Assembly (NCBI GenBank): GCA_037178625.1 | Contig: CM074135.1 | Span: 994,001-1,058,000 of the forward strand | Reading direction: 5' to 3' | DNA length: 64,000 nucleotides | Source: Skeletonema tropicum | Lineage: Eukaryota; Bacillariophyta; Thalassiosirophyceae; Thalassiosirales; Thalassiosiraceae | Part shown: one piece after another, positions 10,301 to 19,680 of the stretch | Numbering within the stretch: the first letter of the stretch is position 1 | How the letters are laid out: each line of letters starts with the position of its first letter | Program-made: the position numbers and the translations under genes | The notes under the pieces: model-generated | Told to the model about the DNA's origin: nothing | The model's database searches: none | What the model saw: the letters and a program-made list of their open reading frames with translations, nothing else

Positions 10301-10656
10301 TGCATACCACATAATTGGATAAGTGAAGAGAGCTTCGATGTGAGAGTTGTTTGAATGAACTCAATTTTGGTGCACTTGCAACTTTTTTCTTCCTCTTTGT
10401 TGCCTCCTACTGCATTTTCGTCAGAGCAAAGTGGTCGATGGAGTGATAGTGCACCCTTCGTCTCCTTTTTCTTTGGAACGAAAGCCCCCTGAAGATGTAT
10501 AAATCCGAACCGATGCCCTGGAAGCGGCTCATGTGGCAAAACTGTTTTGAAGTGAGTGCTGTCACCAACCATGATGGACTGTACTGGGATGCTAGAGGAG
10601 GTGTGAGTTGACGGTAGAGGATTATTGTCACAGCTGCCAGCAGCGCCCATGCCCAT
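7348..10656 (-). CDS. ALKBH8: ALKBH8-like tRNA wobble-uridine hydroxylase/methyltransferase
   Basis: ~1102 aa, intronless, started at the ATG at 10656 (MGMGAAG); the frame is open to 10746 but has no earlier ATG. The middle third is an AlkB-type 2-oxoglutarate/Fe(II) oxygenase: HVD (metal ligands) after NEYNPGEGIGS, the distal His in YKYEHMIVSR, and the RxxxxxR pair in KLRVSLTLR. The C-terminal quarter is a Trm9-type methyltransferase: DVGCGDGKYF (AdoMet site), GTDISEPLL, and the family ending FQRYCHMYRKGELE with GNWVITC. In animals this fusion methylates and hydroxylates carboxymethyluridine at tRNA position 34. The long N-terminal part may hold a degenerate RNA-binding domain, but I cannot confirm an RRM. 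All catalytic residues I can check are present. Confidence 0.9.
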   Translation of the reverse strand: MGMGAAGSCDNNPLPSTHTSSSIPVQSIMVGDSTHFKTVLPHEPLPGHRFGFIHLQGAFVPKKKETKGALSLHRPLCSDENAVGGNKEEEKSCKCTKIEFIQTTLTSKLSSLIQLCGMQPCDLLSVQPIIQETNKGDNNVGKVRLQLSSPAVARKLCCRIRRGNYGPRDLLASTITTDENDHSLAGITVQNEGVCPFGCKGRYVGKAVMVTEITPSIDVQKTHPEYDDDNSIRWERAAPPKFRRLLTNSNSQKFKLTEEEIEDRRGKTRFVYLDNVLGKELTLDDIAIEGESVDTSMKNDLMSIFQGESFDNSTGVVKNGLLQQDARVEDDLRHSFQEALRDNLSQYDSSKDVLGIELFVKADSAAGKKSKPDNIKPKQDPKDTVATRLLFDHLHIGMRSNDDATNLIQSLQGKRLHLKMELPNAFLQNSSATNVTITTGKLYLDYADVLQPKKGNLRNKKNEVKIQREPSKSECTSSTDHVHIAGLHVIPDYISVQEEQMLMAGLTGPHAPWAPPQLTQTGGHIKRRVQHYGYVFDYESSDVLRRDDGGSNDVDGKGSDKSACPALPCMDASVAEMTDEEVEEWTERAVKDVKVWEALAGVIEKTRRFDVSSIVPKGDLHDSVNNISLDEGTKRSFPHINQLTINEYNPGEGIGSHVDTVTAFGDGLLIITLNGGIVMEFRKAIDDGSESNMRKLVYLPPRSLAVLSDDARYKYEHMIVSRMTDTVNGEIIPRKLRVSLTLRTALTAPVFDEEVKKISLAQSKVPQSPLPKYESKKFPPRWGQLSDAALANASGRVGSEKESSIDRSDLITPATESKHVHAVYDAIATQWHHTRGKRGVLWPGATQFIESCPPGSIIADVGCGDGKYFAEILKHSYVIGTDISEPLLKTAATRGDEADDGKRKNIDGPQYQRLLKAKRALSENPSVAVADCLHIPLRSKSCDAAISIAVMHHLSTEARRIRCLSELKRIVKVGGRFNVQAWALEQENDSKRKFHGTDLLVPFNAQPKYLQTQAKSSENNSDAHKSKSTSAESKGKGVAQMMAEQYDGAEFDSKKNLVVFQRYCHMYRKGELESLCEQVPGLEVLESAYEKGNWVITCRVCE

Positions 10657-10807
10657 GGTTGTTTGTACTGGTGGATGGATGGCGGTGGAGGTAACTTGAC
10701 AAGAGGGAGTCCCCACTTGTTGGGATATAACACTTTCTCCGTGCAACGACTACAAAATAGTAACAACTGTTAGATTAGAAGATGTTAGATGGTTGTTTGA
10801 TATCAGA

Positions 10808-12475
10808 TCAGCTCTTCTCTTGATCGAATTCATAAGATCCAATAGGAAGGCTCTTCATTACTGGCAGAGCACTGCTGAGTTTGGTGCTCTTATTCCCTTG
10901 CTTTTTTGGTCTGCTACCTTTCACAGATCCGCCATGAATATCTGGATCGACGATTGGAGAAGGATAATCTCTCCCCAAGAAGACATTGCACTCATTCATC
11001 TCCACTTCATTCATGAGCCAGGGTGTATGGATAAACTCGTTTGGGACATTTTGTAGCTCAGGACACCACATCCTTACATATAATCCATCTTTATCATATG
11101 TCTTCGATTGCTTCACAATATTGAAACGATTCAGACGTCCACCAGTACAAAGGCTAACGCCCGCCCCATTCTGCCAGTTTAGCCAATTTGACGACACATC
11201 ATAATCTAATAAAACTTCCTCGAAGTATTCTGCGCCTAATCTCCAGTCTAACCCCAACTCTATGGCAAGGAAAGAGCAGACATTCTGACGACCACGATTA
11301 CTCATGAATCCTGTTTCTTTCAGCTCTCGCATATTTGCATCAACGAGAGGATACCCCGTCATTCCATCTTTCCAAGCTTGAAAATAAATCGGATTGGTAT
11401 CCCAGTCCTTCTTCTCCCTTACCGTCCCAGAAGGATAAAAGATTGCATCTCCGTATTTGATTGCAAAGAACCTAAAGTAGTCTCTAACAAGAAGCTCAAA
11501 AACAACCCAATAGGTGCTCTTCGACTTGACTCGTAACTCTTCATACCGAGAACATTCTCTAGCAATGTACCGCGGTGATATGCATCCACATGCCAGCCAA
11601 GGAGCAGATTTGGTCGAATAATTGGAACCGATCATGTTATTTCTTGTGTCAAAGTATGTTTGTATCAAATCTAAATCCCATATATACTCTTTCACGCGAG
11701 ATAATGCGAATGTTTCGCCGCCTCTATAATCTTTCGGCATTGCAGATCTTGGATCGACAGTAGAGACTGATTCAATGTCTTTTTTGTTGTAACCGAGATC
11801 AGTCAGTGTTGGCATGTAGACGTCGTCAAGTGAACATACGATTTCCTTTAGAATCTCGTGTGTGTTATGTGGTAGCTTGAAATCATCATTACTTGGTGCA
11901 TCCAAAGGCACTCCAATCTTGCAATGTTTTTCAACCTCTTTTCGGAACGGAGAGAAGGTATCAGGAACTCCTCCTTCAAAAGGTAATGTTGATTTGTCGT
12001 ATAATGTTGACCCTGGAATTGAATGTAGATTGAATTTGATGCCCAGGGAACCCAGGCGTGAACTGACAGCTCTGTTCACAGATAGCTCCTCCGAGAATAT
12101 CTCCTCTTGGCAAACTATGTCGATGACACCACTTGTGATGTCAATCTGTTGAGCAATCTCTTCAAAGATTTCTTCGGGCTTCCCAACCTTAACGATCAAG
12201 CCACTGCCGCATCGCTTTAGATTATGCCGCAGATCGGTCACTGCTTCTAATATAAATTGAGCACGACGTGGTCCACATTTGCGAGAGGAGCTCAGCTTGG
12301 ACTTGACGTTGGAACCATAGACTCGTGAGTCGAAGATGAATATGGGCAGTAGAATTCCGCCATTGGAAGATGACAGCTCCTGTGTATGACAGAGAGCTGG
12401 ATTGTCATGTAGTCGGAGATCGTTGCGAAACCAGTGGATGTTTAAGGCGCCGCTGAATAGTTGGGTGCCTGTCAT
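10808..12475 (-). CDS. Cryptochrome DASH / photolyase family flavoprotein
   Basis: 555 aa, intronless. The N-terminus has the photolyase alpha/beta domain (IHWFRNDLRLHDNPAL, LLPIFIFDSRVY). The C-terminal FAD domain carries APWLACGCISPRYI, STYWVVFELLVRDYFRFFA, MRELKETGFMSNRGRQNV and DYDVSSNWLNWQNGAG. The STYWVxFELLxRDYFRF and NRGRQNV signatures match CRY-DASH proteins, which bind FAD and an antenna cofactor and repair cyclobutane dimers in single-stranded or looped DNA, with possible photoreceptor roles. No clear organelle signal is seen at the N-terminus. The tail is basic (KGSRPKKQGNKSTKL). It is head-to-head with the CDK11-type kinase. Confidence 0.9.
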   Translation of the reverse strand: MTGTQLFSGALNIHWFRNDLRLHDNPALCHTQELSSSNGGILLPIFIFDSRVYGSNVKSKLSSSRKCGPRRAQFILEAVTDLRHNLKRCGSGLIVKVGKPEEIFEEIAQQIDITSGVIDIVCQEEIFSEELSVNRAVSSRLGSLGIKFNLHSIPGSTLYDKSTLPFEGGVPDTFSPFRKEVEKHCKIGVPLDAPSNDDFKLPHNTHEILKEIVCSLDDVYMPTLTDLGYNKKDIESVSTVDPRSAMPKDYRGGETFALSRVKEYIWDLDLIQTYFDTRNNMIGSNYSTKSAPWLACGCISPRYIARECSRYEELRVKSKSTYWVVFELLVRDYFRFFAIKYGDAIFYPSGTVREKKDWDTNPIYFQAWKDGMTGYPLVDANMRELKETGFMSNRGRQNVCSFLAIELGLDWRLGAEYFEEVLLDYDVSSNWLNWQNGAGVSLCTGGRLNRFNIVKQSKTYDKDGLYVRMWCPELQNVPNEFIHTPWLMNEVEMNECNVFLGRDYPSPIVDPDIHGGSVKGSRPKKQGNKSTKLSSALPVMKSLPIGSYEFDQEKS

Positions 12476-12787
12476 GTCGGAGCATGCTGTTGCTCTGTGA
12501 TCATATTATGTGTATCGAGAGGAGAAGGGAGGAGAGGAGGAGAGTAATAGGAGATCACTTTTTTGTATTGCGACTTTTCACTGATTCCTACGTTGAGATG
12601 AAGATTCGAGATGAGACAACTTCCATGGCCATAGATGGCCATAGGGAAAGGAGCCAACACAAACAGCTACAACTACGAACATAAACGGCAGTAATAGCTT
12701 TTGCCTTCACTGCCGTCTGGCTACAATAACACTACCAGCTCAACGTGCTGAACTAACAATAATCAGACCAGGAAGTAACAACGCAAC
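12476..12787. promoter_or_regulatory. Head-to-head promoter of CRY-DASH and CDK11-type genes
   Basis: 312 bp separate the two divergent start codons. A purine-rich run (GAGAGGAGAAGGGAGGAGAG, ~12518-12537) lies near the CRY-DASH side, and a near-palindromic ATGGCCATAGATGGCCATAG lies at 12625-12644. The role is inferred from position; no known factor site is claimed. Confidence 0.4.
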
Positions 12788-13933
12788 ATGCCAAAGACTG
12801 ATAGGTGGAGTTCCGATGACGAGGAAGATGATAGTGCTCCTCAGCCTGCTAATAACATAACCGAGGTGGTCGTCGGCACTGCAGTAAATAAAAATGATGA
12901 TACAATAGCAGCACCTGCAACACAGCTATCACCATCGCCGTCACTCCGTTTGCACAATCCCCTCCTTCATGGTTGTCGATCAGTCTACGACTCATACGAG
13001 CGTATATCTCATCTAGATGAAGGCACATATGGAGTTGTTTGGAAGGCACGCTGCAATGCTACTCAAGAAATAGTCGCGATTAAGCAAATAAAATTTGATA
13101 GTGATATGACGAAAGAAGGCTTCCCAATATCAGCATTGCGAGAGATTGGAGTATTGCTGTCTCTAAGCCATGAATCTATTGTCACAGTACGTGAGATGGT
13201 GGTGGGGAGTACACCCGACAAAGTGTTTATGGTCATGGAATGCTTTGAAATGGATTTGCAAGCAGCTATGAAGAAGGGCCCCGGTGCATCTACTCCGTTT
13301 GCTCAATCGGAAGTCAAATTCATGATGCATCAAATTTTATCTGCAATGGCTCATGTGCACAAACATTGGTATGTGCATAGGGATATGAAAACAAGCAATA
13401 TATTAGTACACAAGACTGGAAATATCGCAATTTGTGACTTTGGCTTAGCACGAAAATATGAGCACCCAGCTAGGAACATGACACAGATGGTAGTCACTTT
13501 GTGGTACAGAGCACCTGAATTATTGTTCTCGGAAAGCTGTTATGGTCCAGAGATTGACATTTGGTCCGTAGGCTGCATCTTTGGCGAACTTCTGATTAAA
13601 GATGCCATTCTGAAAGGGTCGGGAGAATTGGATCAAATACAAAAGATATTTAAACTGTTGGGAACTCCGACAAACGATGAGTATTGGGAGCAACTGTGGT
13701 CGAAGCAAGGATCAACCTTCAAGTGGAAAAATACTGGTTCGGATCTTGCACGTACATTTGTTGTAAACTCATTCTCAACAACAGGTCAATCTTACTTGAG
13801 CCCCGATGGGTTTGCTCTATTAAGCAGATTGCTATCACTGAATCCGAATGACAGAATCAGCGCGGAAGATGCCCTGAAACACTCTTACTTTACTTCCGGC
13901 GTTGCTGAGCAGGTGCCAATGTTTTATATCTAG
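12788..13933 (+). CDS. CDK11 (PITSLRE)-type cyclin-dependent kinase
   Basis: 381 aa, intronless. A short acidic, disordered N-terminus (RWSSDDEEDDSAPQ) precedes a complete kinase domain. HGCRSVYDSYERI just before the domain is characteristic of CDK11. The Gly loop is EGTYGVVWKA, the ATP Lys lies in VAIKQIKF, the cyclin-binding helix reads GFPISALRE (the PITSLRE equivalent), the catalytic loop is VHRDMKTSNIL, the Mg site is DFGLARKY, and WYRAPELLF ends the activation segment. CDK11 kinases act in pre-mRNA splicing and transcription. The long RE/RS-rich N-terminus of animal CDK11 is absent. Confidence 0.88.
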   Translation: MPKTDRWSSDDEEDDSAPQPANNITEVVVGTAVNKNDDTIAAPATQLSPSPSLRLHNPLLHGCRSVYDSYERISHLDEGTYGVVWKARCNATQEIVAIKQIKFDSDMTKEGFPISALREIGVLLSLSHESIVTVREMVVGSTPDKVFMVMECFEMDLQAAMKKGPGASTPFAQSEVKFMMHQILSAMAHVHKHWYVHRDMKTSNILVHKTGNIAICDFGLARKYEHPARNMTQMVVTLWYRAPELLFSESCYGPEIDIWSVGCIFGELLIKDAILKGSGELDQIQKIFKLLGTPTNDEYWEQLWSKQGSTFKWKNTGSDLARTFVVNSFSTTGQSYLSPDGFALLSRLLSLNPNDRISAEDALKHSYFTSGVAEQVPMFYI

Positions 13934-14167
13934 ATTCCTCGACACTTTCACTCATATTATAATTCTTACTAACTTTGCATCTAATCTGATCAACTTTGCA
14001 TTTATTTATTTAAGCTAAAGACCTTACAAAAAACAATATTCGTAGAGTAAGACATGAATCAATGTGCCGCATCAGACTTCTAAAACTTCAAACAATTTGG
14101 ATGGAGGACTCTATCTGGACAGTCTCTGGACGGTATAATAAGATAAAGATGAATGCGCAGCATTTCG

Positions 14168-15820
14168 TTACAGGCGTCTATTGACTCTCACCTTAACAGC
14201 AGGAATGCTCTTTAGTGTAATGAAATGCACAAGCTTGAAATCTACGTTCTCCAGTGCTGGTGATAGCGTCATCTCAAATTCACGTATGATCGGAGCAAGG
14301 ATTAGTTTGGCCTCGTACATGGCGAAACGCTGACCAATACAATTACGGGCACCAGCAGAAAATGGTAAGAATGCAAAACGATGATGTTTCTCGGCTCGTC
14401 CTAGCCATCTTTCTGGTTTGAATTCTTCGGGTGCTGTCCAATACTTTGGATGGCGGTGTAAGAGGTGTATGGGTATCTGGACCCTTGTCCCAGCAGGAAG
14501 GGACTCACCGACAAGGTTTGTTCTTCTCGTCAAATCTCGTGATATTTGGCCGACGGGAGGATACAACCGAAGAACTTCTTTCAAGAAAGCATCGACGTAT
14601 GTCATTTTCCCAATCATATCTAATGTAATTGGACCATCGGTTGAAGCATGATTCATGATGTCGTCATATACGAGCTTTTGTATGTGTGGATACTTTGAAA
14701 TGCAAAATACAGCAAATGTACAAAGTGTTGAGGTTGTCTCGTGACCAGCAATCAGAACAGTCTTCGTTTCGTCTTGCAGTTCTTTGAAGGACAACTTTCG
14801 ATTTCCATGTCCAGAATGCCTGTCTTGGGCGTCAAAGAGCAGCTCCAATAGACATTTCTTTCTGTCGCCGCTTTTCATTGAGTGACTGCTTCTAATTTGA
14901 GCTTTCTTCACAACTGCCTCGACTGCTTTGTTTATAACTTTCCTGTTATCACGGGCTGATCGCATTATCGTGTCGTCAAAATGGTGGAGGTTAAGGAACG
15001 CAAGAAGCATTCGTAACGAGTTAGGCATGAGTTCTTTGTTCAGGGCAACCATGAGAGGGTCACACAATTTGACATCAGGATTGATGTCTAATGACCACTG
15101 TTCAACTGCATTTGTCGCTTGGAAGTCGTGCGAGAATGCTACTTGGCCTATTACATCCAATGTTATGGCGGAGAAATGATTGGCTACATCTATGTCATTT
15201 CCTTTGGCTTTCCAAGATTGTATCAGACGGTTCACCAGCCCAGGTACAAGACAATTCAAGGAGATTTCGAGAGCCTTGTTATCAAAGGCAGGTTGCATTA
15301 TTCGTCTTTGTCTATGCCACGTGGCTCCATTTGCTGTTACCAGACCATCACCCAAACATCTTTTGACTACCGCGTAGTTCTTTATGTAGAGAGGGTCTAC
15401 GGCACATTTTGAGATAAGTATTTGCTTCACACAATCGGCATCCAGGATTATGATGAAATGTTGTCCAAGAATTCCAGTCCAATGGAGTAATGGAGTGTCG
15501 ATCCCTGCTTCTTTCCACCACCGCCCTTGTGGTTTCATGAAGGCTTCTGCTTCTATCTCTTTGAACATACCTGTCAACCATGTCAATAGCGACAACTCTT
15601 TAACGGGCCCTGGTATTTTATGCAACGGTGACTGAGAATATACAAGATAAGTGAGGTTAAGCTCGTGTAACAGAAATTTCAATGTAAATGATGACACAAC
15701 AATGGCGTTACTTCAACATCTCACTCTTTTCCAGATAGTCCACTTTATAAGAGCGACCAGAATTATGACTGCAAAGATTCCCCCGATCCAATAAAGTAAC
15801 AATAATATCATGGCTCTCAT
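14168..15820 (-). CDS. Cytochrome P450, membrane-anchored, two exons
   Basis: Exon 1 (15820-15725) encodes 32 residues, almost all a membrane anchor (MILLLLYWIGGIFAVIILVA). A 93-bp GT-AG intron (15724-15632, donor GTGAGA, acceptor TTCTCAG, phase 0) leads to exon 2 (15631-14168), beginning SPLHKIPGP, the usual proline-rich hinge; 519 aa in total. Motifs: AGHETTS in the I helix, EVLRLYPP (ExxR), and the haem loop FSAGARNCIG with its Cys ligand. Overall it looks like the CYP4/CYP97-type clan, but I would not name a subfamily. Reading exon 2 alone would give a shorter protein from a non-ATG start and lose the anchor, which is the reason for the exon model. Confidence 0.88.
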
Positions 15821-16028
15821 TGTTATTCCTGAATCAAATTGCAGCATGCCTCTTCGCTTGTTGAGCGCGGACGATGTATCGCATTATTGTGTAATAATAA
15901 TTGTAGGAGTACTCCTACCTATTATTATTTTTTAGTGTATGTAGCCATGGGTTGAGCTAGCCTTGATGAGATGAGCCTGTCTCTTCAAGAGGCCTGAGGT
16001 ACTTAGGCCTGCTCATGTAAAACATAAT

Positions 16029-16406
16029 CACGGGAACCTGGGCGGGGTTGACACGTCTTGCTGAGAGATTTGTCAAGAGCTTGCCAGGAGTTTCAAGTCG
16101 TGTTTTACAAAATCTAGCGTTGAGGTGCGTTGAGGGCGATTTCTGATGGCCTGTTCCGTCAAAAACTTGCTGCCGACGCCACGGATCGGCCATCTGACAC
16201 GGTGCGCCGCCAAGCAGCATGTCACTCGTGGCGGTGGCAGCAAGTTTTGACGTTGGCGCAAGTTTTTGACGGAACAGGCCATCAGAAATCAACCTCAACG
16301 CACCTCAACGCTAGATTTTTGAGAACCACGACTTGAAACTCCTGGCAAGCTCTCGACAAATCGGCTGCTAACAAAAAGCAGCCACTGTCAACCCCAGGTT
16401 CCCGTG
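16029..16406. mobile_element. Foldback element with long terminal inverted repeats
   Basis: The two ends are inverted copies: CACGGGAACCTGGG at 16029 and its complement CCCAGGTTCCCGTG at 16393-16406. Inverted similarity extends inward over most of the element (GCTTGCCAGGAGTTTCAAGT on one arm, its complement on the other; CGTTGAGGTGCGTTGAGG likewise). The 7-bp sequence ACATAAT lies directly outside both ends (16022-16028, 16407-16413), as a target-site duplication would. The 378-bp element has no coding capacity. The class is uncertain because 7 bp is not diagnostic. Confidence 0.75.
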
Positions 16407-16408
16407 AC

Positions 16409-16630
16409 ATAATAAATGGAATGCCTCGCCGATCCGAATCCAGCAAGCAGTACCCACCAGTTCCTACCTACGTAGGAGCGGATTCGTATTCGATTCGGAG
16501 AGGTGGGGAGGCTTAAGGTCATTAAGGCCTTGATCATAATAAATGGAATGCCTCCCCGGACCCGAATCCAGCATGCAGTACACAAGTTCCACCTACGTAG
16601 GAGCGGATTCGTATTCGATTCGGAGAGGTG
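16409..16630. repeat. Direct repeat pair, ~94 bp each
   Basis: The segments 16409-16502 and 16537-16630 share ATAATAAATGGAATGCCTC and, further on, ACCTACGTAGGAGCGGATTC continuing to CGGAGAGGTGGG. They differ by small changes in the middle (GCCGATCC against CCCGGACC). The 34-bp spacer contains TTAAGGTCATTAAGGCCTTG. The first copy begins inside the target duplication of the foldback element. Confidence 0.8.
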
Positions 16631-16636
16631 GGTAGT

Positions 16637-17019
16637 CAGGGTTGTATACCTACTCCGAAAATACGTAGGTACGTAAGTATTGGGTAATACCCATCCGTAT
16701 TTTCGACTGGGTACGTATTACTTGGTTACGTACCCATTACCTAGGTGACCCAGTTAGGTGCGAGTAAGGTCCTTGAATGGGTACTTTTTTGAAGAATTTT
16801 GGCCATTTCAGGGGTGAATTTCGCTATTTTACGGGTATTATGAGCTCTTTTGTACCTGATTAGGAGTACCCAGAAGCTAGTTACCCTTAGGTAAGTACGT
16901 ATCTGGTAAGTACCCATACAGATATCGAGCAGGTACGTACGAAATAGTTACACCCAATACCCAAAAAATACCTAATACCCAGGTATTTTTTCGGTAGGTA
17001 CGGAGTGGATACAACCCTG
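16637..17019. mobile_element. hAT-like MITE with CAGGGTTGTA ends
   Basis: The left end CAGGGTTGTA(T) and right end TACAACCCTG form terminal inverted repeats, with inverted similarity continuing (CTACTCCGAAAATAC on the left, a TTTTTTCGGTAGG / CGGAGTGG complement on the right). The interior is packed with GTACCC, GGGTA and TACGTA words. The element lies within the end of the second direct repeat; comparison with the first copy shows GTGGGGAG was split and partly duplicated (GTGGGTAG left, GTGGGGAG right), consistent with an aged 8-bp target duplication. No coding capacity. Confidence 0.65.
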
Positions 17020-17255
17020 GTGGGGAGGACTTACTAGGTAGTCAAGAGCAGTGCCACTCTGTAGAGAGCTCTCTTCCTACCTCAGGATAATCCCGCCCGC
17101 GAAGTGAGTTCGAGAGATATGTAACAGAAATTTTAAAGTACGTCTGGTGGGCCCTCAAGAGGCGACATTATCTAAGTACGCTAAGTGATAATGAACATGT
17201 GCTGCAGTAGCTATTATGTCCCAGATCGCACCCCAAGGAGATGAGACAGATATGA

Positions 17256-19510
17256 CAGGGTTGGTTGTTATCGTAGGTACTTACCCACTGTGGTACCCAC
17301 GCCCGAAGTACCCGAAAAATGGGTAGGTACCGGGTGTGGGTATACCCATCAAGTACCCTCCCGGCGGGATTTCGGAATGGGTAGATACCCAGCCATACCT
17401 ACCCAAGTCGGTGCTGTTTGGACAATGGATGTGTACGTTGAAAAGGGAGCTAAAGGAGGCAAAAGGTGCTTGGCAGGAGTAGTGAATATGTGTATTGCAA
17501 GTAAATTCGATGCAGTTTCACTCGAATTGCATACAAAATGAATGTGATATTACGTTCTCCTCCTCAGACCAGAATTTACAGCCGAGAGAAAAAGCCCCTT
17601 TTCGAAACGCTGAGGGCTCGATTTTTGCATGCAGATGATGACCATCAAACCAGGTGCATATTAAGGTGGAACACAAGTGTTTTTGAGTATTATTCCTACT
17701 GTACAATCGCTGTTTTGGCCGTAGCTAGGGGGTTCGATTCCTTCGTACAAAGGCCGTCGCTAACCGGTACCACTCAAAATCCAACCTCCAAATATCATCT
17801 TTTACACCCTCACAATGATGTCCTCCACTCCTATGGCCACAGTTATGCACATCTAATGAATACACCTATTATACTCGGCTTATTCGATCTTATACATCAT
17901 AATATAAGCGTCAACGACGGCAATACTCAGTTGGTTAATCGAAAATGAAGAAATTAACGTCGCCATCGACGGCATAAAATCCACAACTTTTACCTCCCTT
18001 CACCCCTCCCACGGACGTTTACGTGGTGATAAACATCTAAGGAGAGGCTTTCCTCGCATTCAATCGATATATATTACTTGGTGGATGTCTTTTACTACCT
18101 GAACTGTTCACAAACATCAATTAGTACATGATCAAGCACAATTCATCAGTGAGAGGCAATCTATTTTGCTACCCAGAGTGTATGCAATAATCAACTTGGT
18201 AAAGAGCCACTAAATGCAAATCAGTGGTTATTCATGAACCATACGATCATATAATCGCAATAGAAGACTTCTATGTGTTGGCAGTGCAGAATGTTTGTGT
18301 TTAATATCAGATAGACTATGTTATTATTTGTTGGTATTTTATGTAAATTATTAAATAAGTAATACTTGATAAATATGATGATTCTCTCAACATACATTGG
18401 TAATATTATTCCCACGGATGCATACTATCATAATAATGATGTATTGATGTTTCTTTGATCGATATCTACGCCGTTTGCATTAATTGTCAGTTGATTGTTG
18501 TGTTCGACGGAAACGAATAATTATGTATATTTTTGTACCTTGTAGGCGACGTCATATGGCCTTTTCTTCCGCTGCAGAGTGCCAAGCCGTCGTCTATAAT
18601 CATATTAAAGTCGAGGGAGCGGGTTGGTTGCCATCGGAGATGGTTTATTGCACCTCCTTACTGCACAGTAGCGTTGATGAAAAAAAATATTAAAAATATG
18701 TTGTGTCAGAGTAGCCGACGTTCCGGACGACGTAATCGGGCGAAGCAGCGGCTTCCAAGACACTTATACCTCCCTATGGATATATAGTATCGATTGTGGC
18801 GTCGTGGTGGCATCGTTAATGGTGGTAACGATGATTACCCAAGGCATTAGTCGACAACATCAGTTGCATCGACCAATTTCCGTTACGTTGTGGGCATGGC
18901 TATTTTCTCCTAGGATATGTCGATTAGTGCGACACTTTTCTGCATGCGATCTACAAATAGGTTTCTCCGGCTTACATATCAAAAGTGTCGCACTCCGCAG
19001 TGTCGATTTTGTACTACTAGGCAGTCCACAATGGCATCATGGTGGTTGCGTCTTTGGCCGTTTGTGGTTGGTGAATGGTGAGAGAAAGTGTCGAGAAGCA
19101 ACGGTCACTTTTGATGCCCGTGGGCAAAAATGTTGGTGCGTGACTGGATTTGGTCGAATTTGAGTTCGCATGGGGGTATACTAATTCCTATTGTAGATCT
19201 ACAGGCCCATCTTCACTAGATAAAGAGCTACTTTACTTTGCGTTTTTTTACTTGTGTTCCACCTTAAATTAAAATAATACACACTCAAGGAAGGCGTTTG
19301 ATGCACGTAGAGCTGAAATTGGCAGTATCTACTACATGGAAGATCTATGCAGGTACCCACACCTACCCAAAACCAGCAAAATGGGGTGGGTATGGGTAGA
19401 TACCCAGACACACCTACCCATTGGGGTGAACACTTTGGGTACTATCCACACCTACCTACCTACATATTTTGTACCCAGCCAGGGGTATTTCACGTGGGTA
19501 CACAACCCTG
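17256..19510. repeat. Gene-free region bounded by CAGGGTTG and CAACCCTG
   Basis: The left end (17256-17430) and right end (~19335-19510) are each dense in TACCCA/GGGTAGG words like the 383-bp MITE nearby, and end in CAGGGTTG and CAACCCTG respectively. This may be a larger relative of that element, or two separate copies. No matching 8-bp flanks are seen, and the ~1.9 kb between holds no supportable gene: open frames are short and none resembles a transposase. The stretches 17020-17255 and 19511-19680 show nothing recognisable. Confidence 0.4.
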
Positions 19511-19680
19511 GTAAGTACTTACTTATGGACTTCTACAAAAACACGGATTGTACACCACTACTAAAGAAGATACAATACTTAATGCTCATAATTTATGCAA
19601 CAAAAACGCAACTGTGGTTGCCCATGTGAGGAATATGCAGTTGTATTAGCTGTGTAATGCAACTTCATCGGGAAGGAACA

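Noticed and set aside
7348..10746. Longer ALKBH8 start at 10746
   Set aside because: That codon is TTG; the first ATG in frame is at 10656, directly preceded by no better start.
17700..17770. Possible tRNA gene (GGTTCGATTCC resembles a T-loop/B box)
   Set aside because: The neighbouring bases do not form a good T stem, and no D arm, anticodon arm or acceptor stem could be matched.
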